A stretch of 64,000 bases of DNA from Sulfuritalea hydrogenivorans sk43H (GTDB lineage Bacteria; Pseudomonadota; Gammaproteobacteria; Burkholderiales; Rhodocyclaceae), in NCBI RefSeq assembly GCF_000828635.1, contig NZ_AP012547.1, positions 496,001 to 560,000 of the forward strand, written 5' to 3'. Every line of letters begins with the position of its first letter. Within the stretch, counting starts at the first letter, position 1. The notes under the pieces were generated by a model. The model worked only from the letters and a program-made list of their open reading frames with translations, was not told where the DNA came from and did not search any database. Shown in pieces: positions 56,099 through 64,000 of this stretch. The position numbers were made by a program, and so were the translations under genes.

Positions 56099-56590
56099 AT
56101 GAACCCGCCGTATCAACGTCTTCTCGACCTGCGCAGCCTGCGCGACGCCCTGGGCGAATTCGCCACCGGCGTTGCCGTGGTGACCGCGCGCAGCGCCGAC
56201 GGCCAGCCCGTGGGCGTCACCATCAATTCCTTCGCCTCGGTCTCGCTCGAACCGCCGCTGGTGCTGTGGAGCCTCGGCCTGCAGTCGCCTTCGCTGGCGG
56301 TGTTCGAGTCGTGCAGCCACTACGCGGTCAATGTGCTGGCCGCCGACCAGATCGGGTTCTCGCAGCGCTTTTCGCAGTCGCAGAGCGACCGGTTCGCCGG
56401 CATCGAGTCGGGAGTCGGCGCTGGCGGTACGCCGATTCTGCCGGGCTGCTGCGCGCGGTTCGTCTGCCGCAACGAGATGCGCTACCCCGGTGGCGACCAT
56501 GTGATCCTGGTCGGCCATGTCGAGAGCTTCGAGCGCGAAGAGAAGCCGCCGCTGATATTCCACGGCGGGCGTTACCGCACGCTGGCCTGA
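56099..56590 (+). CDS. Flavin reductase-like FMN-binding protein
   Basis: 163 residues from the ATG at 56099. The family opening is GEFATGVAVVTARSADGQPVG, with VTINSFASVSLEPPLVLWSL and HYAVNVLAADQ. It reduces FMN/FAD with NAD(P)H for a partner monooxygenase, or acts alone. No monooxygenase adjoins it. A repeat copy is embedded at SGVGAGGTPI. Confidence 0.9.
   Translation: MNPPYQRLLDLRSLRDALGEFATGVAVVTARSADGQPVGVTINSFASVSLEPPLVLWSLGLQSPSLAVFESCSHYAVNVLAADQIGFSQRFSQSQSDRFAGIESGVGAGGTPILPGCCARFVCRNEMRYPGGDHVILVGHVESFEREEKPPLIFHGGRYRTLA
56413..56434 (+). repeat. Dispersed 22-nt repeat, copy 5
   Basis: AGTCGGCGCTGGCG + G + TACGCCG (one mismatch) inside the flavin reductase gene, encoding VGAGGTP, the same frame as copy 2. 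Confidence 0.55.
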
Positions 56591-56599
56591 GCGTCCGTC

Positions 56600-57490
56600 T
56601 TGACGCCGCCGCCATCCTCCTCCCGCGCCGGCTGGGCCGCGGTCCTCGCCACGATCTGCATCTGGACCGGCTTCATCCTGGTGTCGCGCGCCGGCGGCAA
56701 GGGCGTGCTGACCGGCTGGGATGTCGCCGCGCTGCGCTTCGGCGTCGGCGCGCTGATCGCGGTGTTCTTTTTGTCGCGCGTGAAGCTGCCGCCGCTCAAG
56801 GTGATTGCGTTGTTCTCGCTGTTCGGCGGCATCGGCTACGCGGTCACCGTGTATTCGGCCTTCCGCATGGCGCCGGCGGCCCACGCCTCGGTATTGATGC
56901 CCGGCGCGCTGCCGTTCGAGACCGCCGTCATCGCCTGGCTGTGGCTCAGGCAGGCCCCCTCGCGCGGGCAGCGTGTCGCGCTGGGCCTGGTCTTCGCCGG
57001 CATCGTGCTGACCGCCGCCGACACGCTTTCGCACGGCACGCAGATCACCGGCATGCAGCTGGTCGGCGACGCGCTGTTCCTCTGCGGTTCGTCGGCCTGG
57101 GCCACCTTTACCCTGCTGTTGCGCCGCTATCCGATGCAGCCGTTGGCGGCGACGGTGGCGACCACCCTGGGCAGCGCGGCGGCCTATCTGCCGGTCTGGT
57201 GGCTGTTCCTGCCCAGCACCCTGGGCCAGGCGCCGCTCGCCGAGATCGCCATGCAGGCGGTATATCAGGGCGTGCTGGTGGTATTCGTCGCCATGCTGCT
57301 GTACGCGCAGGCGGTGCGCCACCTCGGCCCGCAGACCGTGGCCCTGCTGATGGCGGTGGTGCCGGGGCTGTCGGCGCTCGCGGCGGTGCCCGTGCTGGGC
57401 GAACCCTTGTCGCTGCTGGCGCTGGCCGGGCTGGGCGCGGTGACGGCGGGCGCCGTGCTGGGGGCGCGGCAGGCGCCGAAGCCGGGCTGA
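56600..57490 (+). CDS. EamA/DMT-family transporter
   Basis: 296 residues from a TTG at 56600 (10 nt after the flavin reductase stop), ten predicted helices in two EamA repeats. WTGFILVSRAGGKGVLTGWD and SALAAVPVLGEPLSLLALAG are family-like. Inner-membrane exporter of small metabolites; the substrate is not predictable. Confidence 0.9.
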   Translation: MTPPPSSSRAGWAAVLATICIWTGFILVSRAGGKGVLTGWDVAALRFGVGALIAVFFLSRVKLPPLKVIALFSLFGGIGYAVTVYSAFRMAPAAHASVLMPGALPFETAVIAWLWLRQAPSRGQRVALGLVFAGIVLTAADTLSHGTQITGMQLVGDALFLCGSSAWATFTLLLRRYPMQPLAATVATTLGSAAAYLPVWWLFLPSTLGQAPLAEIAMQAVYQGVLVVFVAMLLYAQAVRHLGPQTVALLMAVVPGLSALAAVPVLGEPLSLLALAGLGAVTAGAVLGARQAPKPG

Positions 57491-57512
57491 GCCGGCTTCG
57501 GCCGTCATCCCG

Positions 57513-57716
57513 TCACTTTCTGGCGGCGACTCCGGCAACGCCGTTCTGCACCAGCAACTGGCGCACCAGCACGGCGCTCTTCAGGGCGTGCCGGTTGATC
57601 TTGTCGATGCGCGAGCCGCCGCCGCCCATGCTCGAACTGGAGGAAGCGCCGGCCCATGCCGCGCTGCTGACGACCACTGCCAATACCATGACAACTGCTT
57701 TGCCGGATCGCATCAT
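57513..57716 (-). CDS. Small exported protein coupled to Dsb-like gene
   Basis: 67 residues with a signal peptide ending AWAG, a Ser/Gly-rich stretch and a short helix (RIDKINRHALKSAVLVRQLL). Its ATG overlaps the stop of the upstream thioredoxin-fold gene, so the two are coupled. Function unknown. Confidence 0.65.
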   Translation of the reverse strand: MMRSGKAVVMVLAVVVSSAAWAGASSSSSMGGGGSRIDKINRHALKSAVLVRQLLVQNGVAGVAARK

Positions 57717-58414
57717 TTGCCTCCCTTCAGGGCCGCTTCGATAGCCTCTTCCATCGCACCGGGCGACGAGGGGTTGACCAGAATCGTGCCGCCGACGATG
57801 AAGGTCGGCGCCACGAGGGTTTTCCAGGTGTCGGTGACAATCTGGCGCTGCGCCTCGATGTGGCCGACGATGGCGTTGTTGCGCATGCACTTCTCGGCCT
57901 TGTCGCGCGGCACGCCGTAACTTTTCATGATGCGCCAGACATGATCCGGGGTGTTGAGCAGGCCGTCCTTCTTCATGTTCCAGGCCGACTGCGGATACTT
58001 GACGGACTCCTGCAACAGCTCCCAGTGCTTTTCCGGCGCCACGCAACGGAAACCGGCCAGTGCCTGCATGTCGTGCCAGGTCAGCGGGAATTCGATCACC
58101 GTCAGTTTCATTTTTCCGCCATCGACGTACTTGGCGACGATATCCGGCAGCCAGCGGTTGACCAGGTAAGTCGTGTCGCCCGAAAGGCCGAACACCAGCA
58201 CCGCGGACACCGGGGCATCGGCCTTGCCCAGGGTAATCAGCTTGTCATTGAAGGGGATGGCTTCGTCGTTGAACGTCGCCGTCAGTTCCAGCACATCGGG
58301 GGGCACCGGTGCTTCGTCCTTCGCGGCTTCCTGTGCCGCAGCCAGCGGCATCCAGGCGCCGGCGAGCAGGGCCAGTGCGGCGGTACGCAGGCGGGATGCC
58401 CGACTGATTTTCAT
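57713..58414 (-). CDS. Periplasmic DsbA/DsbG-like protein without CXXC
   Basis: 233 residues from the ATG at 58414 with a signal peptide (cleavage near LAAAQE). The fold is thioredoxin_4/DsbA-like, with the cis-Pro loop LVAPTFIVGGTILV. The position normally holding C-P-x-C reads VFGLSGDTTYL with no Cys, so oxidoreductase activity is unlikely. It may be a chaperone-like or decayed member. Confidence 0.8.
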   Translation of the reverse strand: MKISRASRLRTAALALLAGAWMPLAAAQEAAKDEAPVPPDVLELTATFNDEAIPFNDKLITLGKADAPVSAVLVFGLSGDTTYLVNRWLPDIVAKYVDGGKMKLTVIEFPLTWHDMQALAGFRCVAPEKHWELLQESVKYPQSAWNMKKDGLLNTPDHVWRIMKSYGVPRDKAEKCMRNNAIVGHIEAQRQIVTDTWKTLVAPTFIVGGTILVNPSSPGAMEEAIEAALKGGK

Positions 58415-58529
58415 GGGTCGATACGGCGTGGACGACAAGGGACAATCTCCTTTTTTCGGTGGCGCGACATGAGCTGGGTTTGGCGGGGCTCATTATAATT
58501 TGCGGCCCTGTTCCAGTGGCGATTTCCCG

Positions 58530-61157
58530 ATGTTACGTTCTCCGCTGCGCATGCTTGTCGTGGTCCTCGCACTCGCTTCGTCGCCCGTCCCGGCGCAGGA
58601 GGATGTGTGGGACGATCTCATGGAGCGGGCCACCGAGGCGCTGCGTGCCTCGGATCTGGCGGCGGCGCGCAAGGCGGCGGAGGCTGCCGTGCGGCAGGGC
58701 CGCTACGAAACCGCCGATCGGCATGTCACCGGCCTGGCGCTGCTGGCGCGCATCGCGCAGGATGCCGGCGACCTGCGCGGGGCCGAAGACGCGCTGCGCC
58801 AGGCGATCGAGACCATCGATCGCGTGCCCGGTCCCTTGCAGGAAGACAAGGCCGTGCTGCACAACAACCTGGGCGCGCTGCTCGATCTCGCCGGCGACCT
58901 GCCCGGCGCGGAGCAGCAGTATCGCGCCGCGCTGGCGCTGCATCGCGCGCTGCCCGCGGTGCGCGCCGAAGATCGCTTTTCGCTGCTGGTGAATCTGGCC
59001 GGCCTGCTCGAACGGCGCAACGACCACGAGGGCGCGCGCCGGATGTACGCCGACGCCGAACCGCTGCTGCCGCGCCTGCCCATCGCCGCCGGTGTCACGC
59101 TCAACAATAACCTCGGCGCCTTGCTGCAACGTCGTGGCGATTTTGCCGGCGCCCGCGACCATCTGGATCGCGCCCTCGCCGCCTTGCCGGCGGAGCCGGC
59201 CCAGCCGCTGCTGCGCGCCTCCCTGCTGCACAACCTTGGTACCGCCGCGCTCGAAGCCGGCGACCTCGCCGGCGCCGCACAGCCGCTGGGCGAAGCGGAA
59301 AGGATTCGCCGCGACCGGCTGGGCGCGCGCCACATCGATACCGCGCGCACCCTGACCAGCCAGGCCCTGCTGCGCGAACGGAAGAACGAACTGCCCGCCG
59401 CGCTCGGCGCCGCGCGCGAGGCCAGCGCCATCATCGGCGGCAGCCTCGCCGCCAGCGCCGGGACGCGGGCCGCCGCCGCCTCGGCGCAATCGCGGCGCGA
59501 CTGGCGCGAGAGTTTCGCCACCCATCTGCGCCTGCTCGGCAAGGTCGAGCCGGACCCCGCCCGCCAGGCGCGCGAAGCGCTGGATATCCTGCAAACCGTC
59601 AAGCACGGCGAGCTGGCGCGCGTGTTCGCCGGCGCGGCGCTGGGCGGGGATGGCGAGCTGGGCCGGCGCGTGCGTCTGATCCAGCAGCAATCGGAAATGT
59701 TCCTGGCGAAGGAGCAGGAGCTCGCCGCCGAATTGCAGTTGGCGGCGCCTGGTGACAACCGCGAACGCGCGTTGCGCAAGCAGCTGGGCGGCATTCGTGA
59801 AACCCTGGAGCGCCTGCAAGGAGAACTGGCGCGCGACTTTCCCGCCTATCACGAACTGGTGGCCGGCCGCATCGCGCCGCTGGCGTCGGTGCAGGCCGTG
59901 CTCGGCCCCGACGAAGCCGTGCTGGTGTACTTCGTCGCCGATACCGAGAGCTTCGCCGTTGCCCTCACGCGCGAGGCGGCGCGGCTGATCCGCATTGCGA
60001 GCAATCGCCAGGACTTGGGCCGGATCGTCATGGAAATCCGGCGCAGCGTCGAACCCGAACACGCCGACGAAACGCGCTTCGCCTTCGCTGCGGCGCATGG
60101 CCTCTATCGCGACCTGCTCGCCCCCGTGGCCGATCTGCTCGATGCCAAGCCGGTGTGGTTCGTGGTGCCCGACGGGCCGCTGGAAAGCCTGCCGTTTTCG
60201 CTGCTGGTCAAGTCGGCGGTGGATGCCGGTCGCGGTTTGAACTGGCACCATGTGCCTTGGGTCGTGCGCCAGCATGCAGTCGTTACGCTGCCGTCGCTCG
60301 GCGCGCTGACCCTGGCGCGCAACACGCCGCGCCCCGCGCCCGCGCCCGAGGCGCTGATCGCCTTCGCCGATCCGATCCTCAACGAAGCGCCCGCCGCCGG
60401 CGCGGCCTCGCGCAAGGCCCGCAACCTGAAGATCGGCGCACTATGGAGCGGAGAAAGCCCGAAAGTTCTCACGGTCGCCGAGGCGTCACCGGTCGGCGCC
60501 GCAACAACGACCGGCGCCACGACAACTGTCGGTGGCAAGCGCCTCGCCAATCCCGATCTGGTGCGCAAGCTGACGCCGCTGCCCGACACCGCCGACGAGG
60601 CGCGCGCGGTGGCCGCCGCGCTGGGCGGCGGCGAGTTGCTGATGCGCGACCAGGCCACCGAAACCCGGCTCAAACAAAGCGACTTGTCGCGCTACCGCAA
60701 TCTGCTGTTCGCCACCCACGGCGCCATGGCCAGCGATTTCGTCGAGTTCGGCGAACCGGCGCTGGTGCTGACGCCGCCCAGGGTTGCCAGCGAGCAGGAC
60801 GACGGCCTGCTCGCCGCCAGCGAAATCGCCCAGCTCAAGCTCAATGCTGAATGGGTACTGCTGTCCGCCTGCAACACTGCCGCCGCCGACGGCACGCCCG
60901 GCGCCGAGGGGCTTTCCGGGCTGGCCAAGGCATTCTTCCACGCCGGCGCCCGCAACCTGCTGGTGTCGCACTGGTCGGTGGTGTCGGAATCCACCGTGCT
61001 GCTGTCCACCGGCACCTTCAAGCGTTTGCAGCGGCAGCCGGCGGCGGGCAAGGCGCGCGCCCTGCAATATTCCATCCTGGAGTTGATGGATCGGCATGAG
61101 GAGTTTCGCCACCCGATGTTCTGGGCGCCGTTCGTGCTGGTCGGCGACGGTCGCTGA
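58530..61157 (+). CDS. Exported TPR-CHAT protease-like protein
   Basis: 875 residues from the ATG at 58530, with a signal peptide (LRMLVVVLALASSPVPAQE). About residues 25-300 form tetratricopeptide repeats (LHNNLGALLDLAGDLPGAE and similar). The C-terminal third is a CHAT (caspase HetF-associated with TPR) domain with catalytic His730 (FATHGAMAS) and Cys781 (LLSACNTAAADG). CHAT proteins include caspase-like peptidases. The signal peptide places it in the envelope. A caspase-propeller gene lies 1 kb away, convergent. Confidence 0.92.
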   Translation: MLRSPLRMLVVVLALASSPVPAQEDVWDDLMERATEALRASDLAAARKAAEAAVRQGRYETADRHVTGLALLARIAQDAGDLRGAEDALRQAIETIDRVPGPLQEDKAVLHNNLGALLDLAGDLPGAEQQYRAALALHRALPAVRAEDRFSLLVNLAGLLERRNDHEGARRMYADAEPLLPRLPIAAGVTLNNNLGALLQRRGDFAGARDHLDRALAALPAEPAQPLLRASLLHNLGTAALEAGDLAGAAQPLGEAERIRRDRLGARHIDTARTLTSQALLRERKNELPAALGAAREASAIIGGSLAASAGTRAAAASAQSRRDWRESFATHLRLLGKVEPDPARQAREALDILQTVKHGELARVFAGAALGGDGELGRRVRLIQQQSEMFLAKEQELAAELQLAAPGDNRERALRKQLGGIRETLERLQGELARDFPAYHELVAGRIAPLASVQAVLGPDEAVLVYFVADTESFAVALTREAARLIRIASNRQDLGRIVMEIRRSVEPEHADETRFAFAAAHGLYRDLLAPVADLLDAKPVWFVVPDGPLESLPFSLLVKSAVDAGRGLNWHHVPWVVRQHAVVTLPSLGALTLARNTPRPAPAPEALIAFADPILNEAPAAGAASRKARNLKIGALWSGESPKVLTVAEASPVGAATTTGATTTVGGKRLANPDLVRKLTPLPDTADEARAVAAALGGGELLMRDQATETRLKQSDLSRYRNLLFATHGAMASDFVEFGEPALVLTPPRVASEQDDGLLAASEIAQLKLNAEWVLLSACNTAAADGTPGAEGLSGLAKAFFHAGARNLLVSHWSVVSESTVLLSTGTFKRLQRQPAAGKARALQYSILELMDRHEEFRHPMFWAPFVLVGDGR

Positions 61158-61159
61158 AA

Positions 61160-61181
61160 ACTCGGCGCTGGCGATACGGCG
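61160..61181 (+). repeat. Dispersed 22-nt repeat, copy 6 (intergenic)
   Basis: ACTCGGCGCTGGCG + A + TACGGCG starts 3 nt after the CHAT gene stop. It is the only copy outside a gene. Confidence 0.55.
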
Positions 61182-61259
61182 CGCGACTTAACGTGAAACG
61201 CCTCGTTCGGAGCGCCGGGAGATTGCCGAGCGAAGCGAGCTGGCCAGTAGCCCCGCCCT

Positions 61260-61282
61260 GGGGCGGGGGCGGGGGTGGGGGG
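61260..61282 (+). other. G-rich tract with quadruplex potential
   Basis: Four runs of four to six G separated by single bases (C, C, T) between the convergent CHAT and DUF2145 genes, next to a CCCCGCCC arm that can pair with it. It could act as a transcription barrier for one or both genes. Confidence 0.5.
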
Positions 61283-61345
61283 TCTTCAATTTGCCTTTCG
61301 CGTGTTTTATCTTCTGCGGGTGGCGCCCGGTGCTATAAGTGTTCG

Positions 61346-62173
61346 TCAGTTGCCGGCGGCGGCGCTTCCCAGGCGTATGCGCGCTTCCGCGAGGCCCTTG
61401 TCCCTGGCCTTGATGAAGGCGATCACCGAGTCGACGCTGACCACCGAGTAGCGCTGGGCCTGCCATTCCTCGTCGGTGTGGTCGCTGAAGCGGACGTGCG
61501 GGCTGAACAGCCGCGCGCCGGCGCGCTTGCCCGCGCCGATGGGGATCACGCTGGGCGCGAAGCCGTTGTCCTTGAGCCATTCCTGCGCCGACAGGCGCGA
61601 GCCGACGTGACCCACGGGCGCCAGCGCCGAGGCCATCACTTCGAGCACCCACTGGTTGGAGTTCTGGTACTTGGTCGAGAAGGGGTGCGCGATCATGTTG
61701 TACTCGCGCTCGTGGAGTGTCTGCGCGATCGGGCTGAAAAAGGCCTTTTGCAGGCGGATCTGCATGGGGAAGGAGGGGGCGGCGATCAAGGCCTCGTAGT
61801 CATGCAGTTCGACGTTGTAGAAATCCTCCAGCGACTGCTCGATCAGTTCGGACTGGCTGGTGCCGCAGCGATTCAGCAGATGGAAGGTGTACCAGCGACC
61901 GCGCGGATGGTCGCGCCAGGCGACGCCGACGTGGCTGTGGCGGAGGCCGAACTCGGAGAGATCGACGCCGGCGCGGGCGACCAGGGCGAAGGAATGTTTC
62001 TGGCCGTCCAGCATTTCACGCACTTGTGTCGATAGCCGCGCCGATTTGGCGCTGCCTTCGGCCGTCGCGGGCTTCTCGGCGCAGGCCTGGCCCGACCGGG
62101 CCGGCGTGGCGACAGCCGTCAGCCAGAATGCGCCGAGCACGGCGACCAACAGCTTGAGGCGATTCTGCTTCAT
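61346..62173 (-). CDS. DUF2145 exported protein
   Basis: 275 residues with a signal peptide (MKQNRLKLLVAVLGAFWLTA, cleavage near ARSG). Family segments are SHVGVAWRDHPRGRWYTFHLLNRCGTSQSELIEQSL (His and Cys positions reminiscent of papain-like folds) and PFSTKYQNSNQWVLEVM. It follows the caspase-propeller gene with a 4-nt overlap, so the two are co-translated. Catalytic activity not established. Confidence 0.82.
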   Translation of the reverse strand: MKQNRLKLLVAVLGAFWLTAVATPARSGQACAEKPATAEGSAKSARLSTQVREMLDGQKHSFALVARAGVDLSEFGLRHSHVGVAWRDHPRGRWYTFHLLNRCGTSQSELIEQSLEDFYNVELHDYEALIAAPSFPMQIRLQKAFFSPIAQTLHEREYNMIAHPFSTKYQNSNQWVLEVMASALAPVGHVGSRLSAQEWLKDNGFAPSVIPIGAGKRAGARLFSPHVRFSDHTDEEWQAQRYSVVSVDSVIAFIKARDKGLAEARIRLGSAAAGN

Positions 62174-64000
62174 GACTTCTCCTGGAATCGATAGACGGCG
62201 ACGCGGCCCTCGGCATCGATCACCGCGAAGCGTCCGACGTCCGCGCTGAAGGCGGCGGCACGGGGCTGCACACGCGGTCCGCGCACGCTGCCCATCGGGC
62301 GGCCGTCGCGCGTATCGAGCATCTGGCCCTGCCCATCGGCATCCACGGTGGCGACGAACTCGCCGCTCTCGGCATAGGCGCCGGCGAAGATCGTCAGCGG
62401 ATAGCGGGCGAAGCGCCGCAGTTCCTCGCCGCTGGCGATGTCGAACAGGGTCGGCGTGTGGCCTCCGGCGGCGGCCAGCAGGTAGCGGCCGTTGACCGAG
62501 AAGCTGGCCGCGGTGGCGGCCACCAGCAGTTGCTGGCGTCCGGAGCCGACCTCGACCACCTTGACCACCTGGCTCTTGCCCTCGCCCAGCACCACGGCGA
62601 TGTAGCGCCCGTCGGGCGAGTACAGCGCTTCGATCAGCGGCAGGCCCTCGTTCTGCAGGCGCTGCACGCTGGCGCCGTTGGCCACGCCGGAAAGCTCGAC
62701 GTCGCCCTGCGCCGCGGCGGAGAGCAGGTAGCGCCCATCCGGCGAGAAGGCCAGGCTCATGACGCGCCCGCCATGCGGCTTGCGCCGCCAGAGTTCCTTG
62801 CCGCTGCCGAGTTCCAGCAGCCGGGTTTCGCCGGACTCGGTGGCCACCGCGATGTGCCGTCCGTCGGGGGCGAAGCGCACCGCGCTCAGCGGCTCGGCGA
62901 GATTGACCGCGCTCTTGGCCGCCCCGGTGGCGGCGTTGTGAATCCGCACTTGACCGTCGCGGCCGACCGCCGCCAGCCAGGCATTGTCGGGCGAGAAACT
63001 CGCGGCGGTAAATCCGGCGCCGGGCAGGCTGAAATGGGGGGCGGCAACCGGGGAAGCAGCGGCTGAAGGTGCGGCGGCGGCCGGCGGTGCAGGAAGCGAC
63101 GCTGCCGAGGCTCCGGCCATCGGCATCGCAGCGGGCGCGGACGGCCGGGCCGGCGGGGCCGGGCGTTGCGCGACGACAGGCTTCGGCGGAACCGCGACGG
63201 GCGATGCGGCGGGCGACGCGGCAACAGCCGGCGGGCGCGACGCCGCGTCGGGTTTTTGCAGCGCCTTCTGCCGGTTGCGCGCCAGGGGCACGAAGCGCCC
63301 CTTCGGGAACTGCTCCAGATAGGCGGCGTAGTCGTCGGCGCGGCTGCTGTTCTTGATCGCGTCCCAGAAGGCGAGTTCCAGCGCCGCTTCGGTCGCCGCA
63401 GTTGCCGCCGGCGCTGGCGCGGCCGCCGGACGGAACTGGAAGTCGTCGCGCAGGGATGAGCTTTCCCAGGGGATCTGGCGTTCGCGGGTTTCCTCGACGA
63501 CGCCGATGCGCACGCGCTTGAAAACCTGCTCCACCGGTTGTCCGCGTTCGTTGATCTGTTTCAGCAGGTGCTTGGTGTAGACCCCGTGCCTGCCTTCGCC
63601 GTCGAGTGCGACCGACCCTGGCGCCGTGGCAAAGGCGATCAGCGTGCCGGCCGGCGCCTCCATCTCGGCCAGGCCCTGGCGCCGGGCGCGGAACACGCGA
63701 TGGAAGGGATTGCTGCGGCAGGCGTCGAGAATCACCAGATTGACCTGCGTCTTGGCGCTGTCCATCTTGTCCAGCACCTGGCCGGCGTCGAGGCTGCGGT
63801 AGGCGACTTCATCCTCGTGTTCGAAGTGCGCGCCGACCGGGATCAGGAAATTGCGGCCCTTGATCTGCATGCCGTGGCCGGCGTAATAGAACAGCCCGGC
63901 ATGGGCGCGCTCCAGGCGGCGGCCGAACTCGCGCACGGCCTCGTCCATCTGCTGCAGGTTGGCATTCTCGCGCGCGATCACTTCGAAGCCGAGCTCGCGC
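62170..64000 (-). CDS. Caspase-family protease with beta-propeller (5' end outside window)
   Basis: Partial gene; the start lies beyond the right edge. The caspase-like p20 domain shows the catalytic dyad: His in LFYYAGHGMQIKG and Cys in LVILDACRSNPF (Cys codon 63720-63718). A Pro/Ala-rich linker follows, then seven WD40-like blades (FSPDNAWLAAVGRDGQVRI and six more), enough for one full propeller. Caspase-propeller proteins are common in bacteria, but few have known roles. It is coupled to DUF2145 and convergent with the CHAT gene. Confidence 0.92.
   Translation of the reverse strand, partial: RELGFEVIARENANLQQMDEAVREFGRRLERAHAGLFYYAGHGMQIKGRNFLIPVGAHFEHEDEVAYRSLDAGQVLDKMDSAKTQVNLVILDACRSNPFHRVFRARRQGLAEMEAPAGTLIAFATAPGSVALDGEGRHGVYTKHLLKQINERGQPVEQVFKRVRIGVVEETRERQIPWESSSLRDDFQFRPAAAPAPAATAATEAALELAFWDAIKNSSRADDYAAYLEQFPKGRFVPLARNRQKALQKPDAASRPPAVAASPAASPVAVPPKPVVAQRPAPPARPSAPAAMPMAGASAASLPAPPAAAAPSAAASPVAAPHFSLPGAGFTAASFSPDNAWLAAVGRDGQVRIHNAATGAAKSAVNLAEPLSAVRFAPDGRHIAVATESGETRLLELGSGKELWRRKPHGGRVMSLAFSPDGRYLLSAAAQGDVELSGVANGASVQRLQNEGLPLIEALYSPDGRYIAVVLGEGKSQVVKVVEVGSGRQQLLVAATAASFSVNGRYLLAAAGGHTPTLFDIASGEELRRFARYPLTIFAGAYAESGEFVATVDADGQGQMLDTRDGRPMGSVRGPRVQPRAAAFSADVGRFAVIDAEGRVAVYRFQEKS

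Noticed and set aside
58533-60275. 580-codon minus frame opposite the CHAT-TPR gene
   Set aside because: Shadow frame, Gln/Arg/Gly-rich, no start signal or family.

Overview
The window looks like a chromosomal stretch of a betaproteobacterium, probably of the Rhodocyclales/Sterolibacteriaceae type. The evidence is class I PHA synthase, a MerR-controlled leucine/isovalerate (liu) pathway, a glnK-amtB operon with an NtrC/sigma-54 promoter, rapZ, mutY, purT and ubiK. Codon use is GC-rich from about 25.1 kb to the right edge. The left 25 kb reads visibly less GC-rich (judged by eye, not computed). No rRNA, tRNA or CRISPR was seen.

1-25134: an apparent genomic island ending inside comM. comM is cut after 'LVGGG', in a gene known as a target of Tn7-like (AbaR/Tn6022-type) elements. 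A TnsE-like gene and a frameshifted TniQ/TnsD-like gene lie just inside the junction. The apparent cargo is a sulfate-ester catabolic cluster. Its long leftward operon encodes a DUF1302 outer-membrane protein, sulfatase, alpha/alpha-type unknown protein, acyl-CoA ligase, sulfatase, small exported protein and sulfatase. A LysR regulator, a divergent DUF3604 protein and a second leftward operon (split ThDP decarboxylase, GMC dehydrogenase, MFS carrier) follow, then an anaerobic-type sulfatase-maturating radical SAM enzyme (anSME). One sulfatase is of the serine type, which only anSME-type enzymes are known to mature. CAATA-N2-TATTG sites occur before three transcription units and suggest one LysR regulon.

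25135-34149: host backbone with truncated comM, ubiK, an NtrC/sigma-54-controlled TorF-like porin-glnK-amtB operon, a soluble CZB chemoreceptor, phaC with a strong terminator, an orphan PIN gene and an MBL hydrolase.

34355-50128: the liuR-led leucine/isovalerate and acyl-CoA degradation region. It holds isovaleryl-CoA dehydrogenase, three hotdog thioesterases, a GNAT-beta-carbonic-anhydrase fusion, thiolase, crotonase, acyl-CoA dehydrogenase, both methylcrotonyl-CoA carboxylase subunits, methylglutaconyl-CoA hydratase and HMG-CoA lyase. A vapBC pair and small repeat elements interrupt it. A perfect 28-bp palindrome after liuR is the probable LiuR operator.

50156-64000: a coiled-coil membrane protein, rapZ, NusG-II and Gx transporter-type genes, LON-domain protein, mutY, purT, flavin reductase, EamA exporter, a CXXC-less Dsb-like protein, then an envelope protease-like cluster: CHAT-TPR, DUF2145 and caspase/beta-propeller (cut by the window end).
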